A stretch of DNA of 64,000 nt. Origin: Acanthopleura granulata. Its lineage: Eukaryota; Mollusca; Polyplacophora; Chitonida; Chitonidae. The stretch is from the NCBI GenBank assembly GCA_016165875.1, contig JABBOT010000005.1:3541499-3605498 (forward strand). Direction: 5' to 3'. Of this stretch, positions 38,801-48,300 are shown piece after piece. A program made the translations under genes and the position numbers. The notes below the pieces were generated by a model that was not told the DNA's origin, searched no databases, and was given only the letters and a program-made list of their open reading frames with translations. How positions within the stretch are numbered: position 1 is the first letter of the stretch; every line of letters begins with the position of its first letter.

Positions 38801-41800
38801 TTCTTGAACGTGAAAACCTGTTTGAAGTTTTATGAAGTCGTTGTTGAATTACCTTCGCTTTAAGTGTGGATATTTTGCTGCCGACTGGGGATCTGAAGGC
38901 GCACAGGCTTATAATCATATGAGAAACTGATCTGTCAGAGAGCTTGGGGATATCAGCTGTTTGTAAGTCGTGACGTAAATGTTCTGAGTTGTCTGTCGAT
39001 ATAACATGTAATAACATAGGGGCAGCGCACTGTTTTAGTGTTATATGTTTTGATTATAACAAGTACACGTGTGAACAAGACAGCAAAGTTTTCCCCTACC
39101 ATTGTGCTGTGACGGGAGTTTCTTGATCATTTCATGTTGTAAATTTACATATACACTTAAGTTTCAATCACAACCCCAGCAGCTTACTACAGTCTAAGGT
39201 GACAAGAGTCTTCCCCGCTTGGAACATTTACGTCACAGCCAAGACGGAATGGCTGCGTTGTAAGTCAGCTGACGGAGCACGATCAAATGTCAATTTCAGC
39301 TGTCGTAGTAGTTGTAAGGAAAAAAAAATCCTTTACCGAAATAAACATAATATTGTCCAACCTTTCAGGCAAATTCAACTTAGAACATGCGCTGTCTTTC
39401 ACTTTAAGAAATACTTGGATTTTAACGTGGATTTTACAGACCATACGGGTAGTCTTGGTCGTCGATGACGTCACGACCGGTTTTTGGAACTTTCTAGAAC
39501 TTTGTCAGCATCCAGAAAGGTAATCCATGACGTAAACTATGAACATTTTCAGTTTCGATAGCGTCGTGTAGCCTGTCCACGATCTAGACATACATTACAT
39601 TTTCGATAGTTTCACAAAGCCTCTCCACGATCTAGACGTACATTACATTTTCGACAGTTTCACGAATTCTGTTAGTAGCAAAGACTGCATTTTTCATAAC
39701 TTAGTATTTGGATATAGATCTTATTAGCTACAAAACAACAACCAAGCTATTGCTTAATCTGAGGCCACAGTTACCGGAATGATCTGGCCACAAACTCCCA
39801 CGGGCTCGTGGCGTGTGTAGCAGAAAAAGTCGCCATCTGAAACCGAGAATACCAACTTCATTTAGAACATAAAAATGGAACAATCGCACTCTTCCATTTC
39901 ACTGAGTTGATAAACTCGTGCCCTTGTACATGCGAACAAAAGAGTTTGATGACTTGTACGCACTGATTCTCCTATGTCTAGAAAATGAAAACTAATGATT
40001 GGAGGAAGAGGGGATGGAGGAATGACTGGAGGAAGAGGGGTTGAAGGAATGATTGAAGGAAGAGGGTTGGAAGAATGATTGGCGAAAGAGGGGTTGTAAG
40101 AATGGTTGGAGAAAGAGGGGTTGTAAGAATGGTTGGAGGAAGAGGGGTTGGAGGAATGGTTGGAGGAAGTGGGATGGTGGGAGGAGGGGGGTGTATATTA
40201 GATTGTTTAGACCACAACTTTTGAACCTCTTTGGAGTGCGATTTACTTATCCTCGCCCACCCACAACATTTTTTATCGTTTACCTTGAGAAAAGCAAACA
40301 AGCTGACAGATACAAAGAGGGTTTCAAAGATCTATAGCTTATAGTCTGGTGGTTTTAGGCCTGAATTCATCTTCCGCTACCTTGATTCGCACCCAAGTTT
40401 AATCATGACATATAAAGATGATGTAAACATTTGAACCTGGCTACTTAATTTTCCATAGTTATACGTCTGGTGTCAGCGTAAACGACTTACCCACGGGAAT
40501 GGTCCTTCCTGTCCATTTGTCAGCCCAGCCGGCGAAATAGCGAATGGTTTGGACAGTGAATGCAATGTCGCCCAGAGCTGCCTTGTAAGGTTTTCCGTTA
40601 TCTAAGGTCTCCAAACTCTGTATCACGAAAGGAACAAATACCATATACACATATACCTTAGGCTTGGCCACGACACATCCATGTCGTGTACGCAAACGTG
40701 GGCAACCTTGGAAAAGGTAACGCAGATAATCGGCATTGCTAAAACATTCCAGAACTGCGGAGAGTAAAAGTTTCAGAAACGGTGTGTACATTGCATTAAT
40801 TGGATATAATAATAGCGACGCAGAGTGAAGATGAAACCATTGGTCAGTGAGCGGTCTAAAGAGCCAATGTTCAGAACTCAAGCTTTCCAGAGTTCAGATG
40901 TTCAAATCGATCTCTACGCGCTGCTGCACCACTGATTTGCAGCCTCAAGTCAGGAGGTTTGTCAGATACCTAACGAGGTTCGGTGGTTTCATCGAATTCT
41001 GTCTATACTTCACTTCATCCATTAAACATGCTTGAGTAAGGCGTAAAGCACAGATTAAATAATTAAATACTTAAATTTACGTTTGAAATTTATCCCAACT
41101 GAAACAAGAACACAAAGATATTTTATTTTCAAGATTGTGATTCTAAACAAAGTGTAACTTTTCCGCAGAACTTTATTCTGTAATCAATGAAATATGAAGT
41201 CATTCTGATTTGCGAGTCTTCAAATACCGTCTCATGCATAAATGGAAATTTGTTTAGGCTTAAAATACTGTTTTATAACTCCAAAATTTCCTGCTAATTT
41301 TTCGTTTATAACAAGCATTACTACTTTACACAATTTCACAATTATTATTTCCTGCATTCATACGTACGGTAATGTAGACGAGATCTCGCTCAATCAAGTC
41401 AGCCAGCTTATGTAACAGCTTTCCTCTCATGCTAGCATCCATGGTCCGCCATTTTGACCCGAACTGAAAGGCTGCACGTGCAGCTGCTACAGCCTTATCC
41501 ACATCGGCCTGGAGTAATAAGAAAACAGGCTCACTTGGCGACTCTGGTTAATGATATGACCCATATAGCTGTATTCTCTATAAACGACTGTGTACCACAT
41601 CTACACTTTCTGCACTAGAGGCAGCTCTGATACACAAACTTATAAATGTTTAAATTTGTTATGTACAATGTGTGTACTTCTGCATGGTACACAGTGGTTT
41701 TAAGAGAGTACAGATTTAAACACGTTTATGCTAGAAGAAATGTTTTGCCAAGGATCCAATTCAAACAAAAATAGGTCTATTCTTTCTTTTGTAAGGCTTT

Positions 41801-43257
41801 CTGACTATCGTCTGAAAGAATCCCCTTTGTATGTTTGTAATGTATCAATCCTGTCCTTACTGCACGAGAAAGATTTTGGCAAAGGTATCATTTAGATTGA
41901 CATGCACAATTTGCCAACGTTTGAAGCTATTTTATTCAAATTTTGCTAGCCCCACAAGTGGAAATGGTTAAATTCAGTTAACAACACTATAACATGTATG
42001 GTACCTATTATATCTTGTCTAATGTTTCAAAACGTAGATCACCACGATATGACTGAAAAATTACCGGTATGGCGTACAGCCATAATTCATTCAAATTTCA
42101 GTCTTCAAAAGTTTGGTATTCACGGTAAAAATACTACCTTGTCCGCCTCTTGGACGTCACAGATTTTCTGTTCCGTGCATGGGTTGATTGTTGGAAAGGT
42201 CTTCCCACTTACAGAATTGACAAACTCATTGTTGATAAAGATCTGCAGGGACAAAGTAAAATCAATGTGTTATTGACAATTATTCTTTGAATATAATATT
42301 AGTCATTATCCCGCATCAGACAAAATTGCATAATATATGAGGCTTACTGACTCCATACAGTTTCGTAGCCTTTCACTCTGTAACCATGTAAGAAATATTA
42401 AACATGGAAATTACAGTTCAATATTAATTCTTAAGGGGCCAGAACTACCTGAAGTCTAATGGCCAGGTCCTAAGGTAGAATGTTACTCTATAATCTTTTA
42501 CAGACAGTTACAGCTGTGTTTCTCGGTGGATATATGTGCTTTTTCACCCCACGACCAGGACTGGCCTAGGGATACTGGGTAAGTGAGAGAGCCCCGTTGT
42601 CTTCCACTGACCTTGATCTACTTTTCAACGTCGTTAGGCCTGCGTCGCTACTATCTCTTACAGATGTACTTATGGCTGAGGGGTACTTATTGTATTTTTC
42701 TTTAAGTTATGCAGCTTTCAACATTATGTCTGCTTGCACCAGCCTGATTAGTGTGGACATATTCATTTTGCTGCTTGACTGAAACGAGACACGAATCATG
42801 ACACCTCATTTTGCATCAGGCACGAAGCCCCAACCAATCACAGAGAACAACACGGGAGTTAGGTGTAAAAATAGAACTGATCGGCAGCCGTCTTTGGCGA
42901 CCCATCCAATGTGTGCAGACAAACGCGTACCAATTTCCATAGAACTGTCCACGTTATAAATATATGCAAAATGTGTAAGGCTGACAGAATGTAAGAAAGA
43001 AGCGATTCATAGGAAGCAAAAAAACTTGTAGGCTCCAACAACATGATGGGTTAGACAAAGCTACATTCAGCGTCCAAGCAAAAACGCTGAAGAGCTACTT
43101 GTAGTTGGGTCGGCATCTCACTGCAATCCAAGGTGTTGCAAACTTAACCTATCTTTTACTTGCATATATGTAAAAAGAAAAGGTTGTTACCACTTATGGG
43201 CCTTACCTGGGTGTATTTCACCTCGGGGTTGACAATTGGGGGTGGGATTTTCTCCAT
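32876..43257 (-). CDS. ALDH1A: ALDH1A/ALDH2-class aldehyde dehydrogenase (retinal dehydrogenase-like), 14 exons
   Basis: Exons, 5' to 3': 43207-43257, 42138-42242, 41368-41508, 40491-40617, 39775-39836, 38167-38295, 37490-37603, 37131-37233, 36586-36770, 35378-35542, 34639-34796, 33927-34001, 33151-33190, 32876-32908, giving about 495 aa, the family's usual length. It would oxidise aldehydes to acids with NAD(P)+; retinal is a known substrate of ALDH1A members. Seen: IFINNEF near the start, VCGQIIPWNYP with the oxyanion Asn (about 164), the GSTEVG dinucleotide motif (about 240), catalytic Glu in LELGGKSP (about 263), catalytic Cys in GQCC (about 297), [24 protein letters not shown] and C-terminal VAQKNS. 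There is no mitochondrial presequence, so it is probably cytosolic. Substrate preference cannot be read from this. Intron 9 begins with a 19-bp splice-donor repeat that could add 19 residues in frame. Confidence 0.95.
33530..33820. mobile_element. Foldback element with long inverted repeats and GCGAAA-rich subrepeats
   Basis: The ends TGGAAGCCGGATGCGG and CCGCATCCGGCTCCCA form an inverted repeat. Inside, ATTCGCGTTTTCGCAGTTTCGAC is mirrored near the other end, then AAATAAAAGA and runs of GCGAAAACGCGAAAGAGCGAA-type octamers pair across the centre. It is CpG-rich in AT-rich surroundings and lies in ALDH intron 12 (between 33190 and 33927). The 85-codon minus frame through it is only repeat. No target-site duplication was recognised. 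Confidence 0.65.
36240..36280. repeat. Short CAAA/CAGA microsatellite in ALDH intron 9
   Basis: GACAGGCAGACAAACAAACAAACAAACAGACAGACACAGG is simple-sequence DNA within the intron. Confidence 0.8.
36525..36590 (-). repeat. 19-bp tandem repeat of ALDH exon-9 end plus 5' splice site (3 extra copies)
   Basis: On the minus strand the exon ends GAGGCGGGTCCACAG|GTAAG. Three further 19-bp units follow without interruption: GTAAGAGGCGGGTCCACAC, GTAAGGGGCGGGTCCACAA, GTGGGAGGCGGCTCCACAG, then GTAATG. First bases of the four donors are 36585 (used), 36566, 36547 and 36528. The first, second and fourth look usable; the third is GTGGGA. The frame stays open through all three units, and both ends read A/G-P-Q. 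Confidence 0.9.
37532..37539. promoter_or_regulatory. Perfect CRE palindrome TGACGTCA in ALDH exon 7
   Basis: The octamer lies inside coding exon 7. Two further perfect copies lie in introns (37857-37864, 39466-39473). CREB/ATF-class factors bind this palindrome; activity here is unproven. Confidence 0.3.
37857..37864. promoter_or_regulatory. Perfect CRE palindrome TGACGTCA in ALDH intron 6
   Basis: Context is AAAAAATGACGTCATGCG, a full CRE. It lies about 320 bp from the copy in exon 7. Confidence 0.35.
39466..39473. promoter_or_regulatory. Perfect CRE palindrome TGACGTCA in ALDH intron 5
   Basis: Context is CGATGACGTCACGACC, which also fits the ATF6-type TGACGTCAC pattern. Nearby partial sites (ATGACGTAA, TTACGTCAC) occur within 300 bp. 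Confidence 0.35.
39997..40190. repeat. 27-bp minisatellite, about 7 units, in ALDH intron 4
   Basis: Units of GGTTGTAAGAATGGTTGGAG followed by AAGAGG repeat with 10-20% variation. The purine-rich strand is the plus strand. It is not adjacent to an exon edge and shows no resemblance to one, unlike the intron-9 repeat. Confidence 0.85.
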
Positions 43258-45320
43258 GTCGTGCAATAAACCTGTCAGACTGGTGCGGTATAAGTAAGTA
43301 CCTGTGCTGGTGTGATGGGCAACAAACTAGGGTCTGGCAAACCCAGGCCAAATCATGTGAATATTACGTGTCCTGTGATAACACATTATCTAGTTTGTTG
43401 ATTAGATAACGTCGACAGATGCACTACTAGTACAATCTCCTTTATATCTTAACCTCCCTGTTTATACATTTAATACACAACTGATAACATTTAATATGTT
43501 ATAACTGGCACACAGGGGAGTTACATAACGGTTATCGTGGATTACTTCGTAGATAATGTTGTACTCACACAAGGCGACCTCAAGGCGCCATGAAGGGCTC
43601 TTGTACCCCTTACAAATAAATCACCTCACCGGCAATTTGTGTTTAAAAGAGAGCCTCTTCTTGGCTGCGTAGAGATTGCGAAACAGTTGATTTGGGATAG
43701 ACTATATAATTGTCTCGTGGGACAAAGCGTCCTTTGCTTCATAACTGTGTCTCAACCAGGGTGTCGAAACCGACTCGTATGCCAGCAAACGGCAATTAAC
43801 ACCAACGAACTATTCAAGTATATAAAAAAAGTTATCACGTATATTCATGTGAAGAGAGGCAGTGGCCGCTTAACCGAGGTTTAGGGGATTTTTATGCATC
43901 TTCTTCAATTGAATCCCCATGTAGGACAGAAGAACAATTTTAATCAAAACGCAACCGAAATAAATACGATTTTATTAACTATCCTAACTAGCTTGGTGCA
44001 TATCTATATACTCTTCAAATTTAAGCTCCCCTCACATCCTTTGCGTCCTTCCAACATCTTTAAAAACTGTTGAATGTTCTTTATACATGATTTCGTCCCA
44101 TTTTCTTTGTTTCTATACTTTATTATTTTTATTGCTTTTTTGCGTTCAGCATTGTGATGAAACCTGGTCTTACGATTGTTGATCTACAATGTTCAAGGCG
44201 ACTGAGGACTGGTGTACGAATGAGTGATACAACACCCAGATTTGCGATTTTCAGAACATCCTGTATTGCCTGTGCTGATATTTCGATGGTCAAACCATTG
44301 TGTTTTAAGGATGTTTAAGACAAAAGAGTGTGTAAATATAAGTCAGAAACTTTAGAAGATATCGTCGGAAAAGATTCAACGAGACATTTATTAACTGCAT
44401 TGCATTTGCACAACGCGATGCCTGCTGCATGGCGGTGCAAGAAAATTGCCTACAGTGACATTTTCATCATCATTTTGAGAACTTCCCCCCCCCCCCCAAA
44501 TGTTACATTTAACGACCACGGATATCAAGGTTCTACTGTGTGCAATAAGATTTATACCATTACATTATCGTAGGGCCTCGCTAGCATGAATGATTACAGC
44601 GTTGACTCGACTACCATTGCAATGACCGATAAGGTCAAGGGTTCTAATCCAGCCCTTGTTCTTCGACTTCAGCTTAAAATAAGAAAATCTTTTAATCACA
44701 GGACGAAATTCCCAGCGCATAATTATTGCATTTAGGGATATTCATCGTTTGGATAAGCCTATAGAGTAAAACCTACATACATATATATAAATAACACCTA
44801 ATGCCACCTGCTATTTGCTAAAGAAAAGAACTGTGGAGTGCATTTTTGTGTAGCGCGTGTTAAGGTGGAAACATTTAGAATTCAGTAAAGTTATTTTCTT
44901 AATGCTGTCGCATCGTCTCGTTCATTAATTAACAACGTGATAGCAGGCTCAGATATGGTTGTCGATGGTTTAAACCTATAAGCTGGCTTCGTGCTTGGTG
45001 TAGGGTGTTGGAAAATCAAAGTTTTCTCCGTCAATGAAACTTCAACTTGTTCTATTCGTGAAAATTTCCTGAATGGTTCGTTAACTCCATTCAAAGAGAA
45101 ATAAAATAAATTACCTCACAGAAATATGATTTTCCTTCTGAACTTTCAGCGTCTAAATGTGGTACACCCCGAGCGAGACAAGCCTCCATTACGCCGGCAA
45201 GCTTCTTGGATAACAAACTGGCGAGACAAGGCCATCTTTCTTTTTTTTTCTTTTTGCATCCCTTTTCCCCCAAAAAAAGAAAAAAAAAGAGAGAACAAAG
45301 TCCGATAGCGGCGCTACAGG
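43258..45320. other. Intergenic between ALDH and the secreted-protein gene
   Basis: No gene is recognised. The segment upstream of 43257 should hold the ALDH promoter, but no clear core element was seen. A tRNA-like head remnant (GGTCAAGGGTTCTAATCCAG near 44634) and a poly-C run near 44486 are present. Confidence 0.5.
44580..44710 (+). repeat. tRNA-derived SINE head remnant
   Basis: GGTTCTAATCCAGCCC fits an RNA polymerase III B-box, preceded by an eroded A-box-like segment. No tRNA cloverleaf can be drawn, so it is a SINE fragment and not a tRNA gene. Confidence 0.4.
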
Positions 45321-45324
45321 CAGT

Positions 45325-45330
45325 TTTATT
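45325..45330 (-). terminator. AATAAA polyadenylation signal of the secreted-protein gene
   Basis: TTTATT on plus (AATAAA on minus) lies about 20 bp after the stop codon at 45351, implying a very short 3' UTR. Its position supports the assigned stop. Confidence 0.6.
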
Positions 45331-45350
45331 TCACAGCTGACGGCGCTGGT

Positions 45351-48300
45351 TTACCCTCTAATGGCAGCGACACAATCCGGGATAGCCTGGACGTACCCGT
45401 TAGAGCTCATGTGAATGGCGTTGAGGATCAGAGGTTCGGCAATGGACATCACAACCTTGGGGATACCGGAGGTGAACGGCTTAAGCACACTCCCCAAGTG
45501 TAACACGTCATTGGTCAGACCTGCGAGAAGAACAAAAGAGGATGAATCTCATTGGCTATTTGATGGATGGTCGATTGGATGGCTACCCGAAGGTTTTGCA
45601 TGTTGGCTCGAATGATTGGTGAAGAAAAAAATCTCTTCCACTTTTTGGATCAAGTGTACTTCTGTAGAGACTTTCTTGCCTAACTGTGAAAATGGCCTGA
45701 AAACGTGAACAAGCTACTACTGAAATAAACCTGAAAACGTGAACAATCTACTACTGAAATAAACCTGAAAACTTGAACAAGCTACTACTGAAATAAACCT
45801 GCATGATATTCAGAACACCAAAACCATTACCAACAAGGAACCTGCGAATAAATGCAAGCATATACCTTCAGCAACACAGGAACTCATAAGAGGGATTTCA
45901 TTAACTTCATGAAACACTTGTACTAAGATGATGTATATATATATACTTGGGATGTGGAACGGCAGTTTTCCGTGGAAGAGATCCGTGATCATCTTCTCAG
46001 CTTGTTTCAACATGTCCCCGGTGAAGCCCTTGAACTTGTGCAGAACCTGGTTGACACTGAGACAGATATCCACACCACGAACTCCGCGAGAGTCAAAGTC
46101 AGCCTGCAGATAAGAGAACAGCCCTTCCGTAAAGGGACCTAAATCTCTTCGTCAGTTGCCATTAAGTGTTTCATTGTGTGGGGTGACCTTTCATGTTACA
46201 TAGCGATAGTAGACCTCAAAATTAAGGTGAGTAACAAATTTCCACTCCACAATTTTCACAATTAGCCTACTAGATTGATTTAAATTGCTCGTTAAGTTTA
46301 TTAATATGAATATAAAGAACAGAATTTATTCCATCAGTCTCTTTGCATGTTTGCTGTGCACTAACTTTCCTAATAATTGGCTTTTGAAGCAGCAGAATTT
46401 GGGAAGGGGGGATGTAGAGAGGTGAATTGCAATATGTTAGAGGTCACTTACGTCCATAACGACGAGTCTCTTCCTGCCGAAGATGTGGTGGATGGCGTGG
46501 GAGATGGAGTGTTCGACGCTCTTCAGTTTGGAGACCACCTTACCACCGACCTTCAGAAGGCTGTTTCACAGAGAGAAACACAATGTTGGAAATCACATGT
46601 ATTGAGAAACACAACTATGACTAGTCATATCCTAGCTATATAGTTAATCACATTCGCAACTGTGAGTGCTCCTGCATGCGGACTCAGGATTTGCGCTGAG
46701 ATTTTGGAAACACCAAATGGCGTTGAATAGCATGGTCTCCCATCACTCGCTTTACTTACTCTCCCATTTTGCAGATCTCCTGGTATAGTTTTTCGTTGGT
46801 CAATTAGCTACATTCCACTGTGTAGATGATCTTGTTCAATCTCTGCCTAATGCAGGTCTCCTTTCTCACTTCTGCCTGAACCGTTTACGTAATCTCAAAC
46901 TATGAAAACCTTCTTGTTGACTTCGGAGTAAGCCCTTTTCTTACTCTTCCACTTTGCAGACCTTTGAGCTTTTTGGTAAACCGTTTCCCGCTATGTAGAT
47001 CTTTTTGTTCATTTTCTGCACAAACCATTTACTTACTCTCCAAGTATGCAGATATTTTGTTCACCTCTCAGTAAATTGTTTATTTACTCTCCAATATAGC
47101 AGATCTGTTTCTTGAGTTTTACTTGAACCATTTACTTACTCTTTTCTTGTGAACTTTTCAGTAAACAACTGACTTACTCTCCCTGTTTATCTTTATCTTG
47201 CTTATTTCTCAGCAAACCGTTTACTTACCCTCCCTCTGTGCAGATCTCTGCGTTCAGTTCTCCCTAAGTCGTTTACTTAATCTCCAACTATGCAGATGTT
47301 CTTGTTCACTTCTCCCGAAACCGTTTACTTACCCTCCCTCCACACCGATATTCTTGTTCATCTCTCATTTAGCAAACCTTTCACCAACTCCCCCGTTATG
47401 CACTCTTGTTGAGTTCGGCTGCAGCCGTTTTCTTACTCTCCTATTGTGCGCAGATTTTCTTGTTCACTTCTGAGCAATCTGTTTACTTACTCTCCTACTA
47501 AGCAGATTTTCTTGTTCAGTTCTGCATTGACCTTGTCAAGGAAGGTACCAACTGGTCCCATGGCCTTCAGGATGGCCTTCATTACCTCTGCAATTCAGAA
47601 ATACATGTGTCTTGTCAGTCGAAGATCTGAGGTAACATTTCATAATGTGTGTTCCAAAATAAAATCTAAGAGGGTGTGTCTTCCAAATAGCTTTTCAGGG
47701 TCAATATAAAATTATGTGAAAACAAATGTAACACTTTTATCATCATAATGGCTGAGTCTTCTTCTATCCTGGCATCCAATTGCATGCCAACATATGTACA
47801 ATTGCCCTTCACTGGGCATCATGTCGAAAATTCCATCTTTATCATGAGGCTCCAGGGGAAATGATACCAAAAAGCCATATTCACAATGGCGCTACCGTAT
47901 ACATCAAGTCGAAAACAACATTTTTATGAGACTTCAACAGGTATGATGCCGAAAACATCAGACACTACACCTTATTCCCAGTGACTTCAGGTTTGTACTA
48001 CATAGATCTGGCTTTTATATTTTCCATTCTTGCAATCTTCAATCACGAATTTCTGCGATCCAATAACACTGCGAACTTGGATGGCGTTCTCTCTCGCTCT
48101 AGTTAACGCCCCAAGTTGTCCTATAATCTTCCCTTGAAACGATATTTTAAAAAAAAAAAAAAAGCTAATTCCACAGGATTCAAAAGTGCAGCACTAGGCG
48201 TGGGTTCGAATTTCTACACTTTGGGGGAAGAATAAAGCAAACTTACTGATAGCCTGGCTCAGAACCGGTAGACCCCTCTTCTTCTTTACCAGGTGAATCT

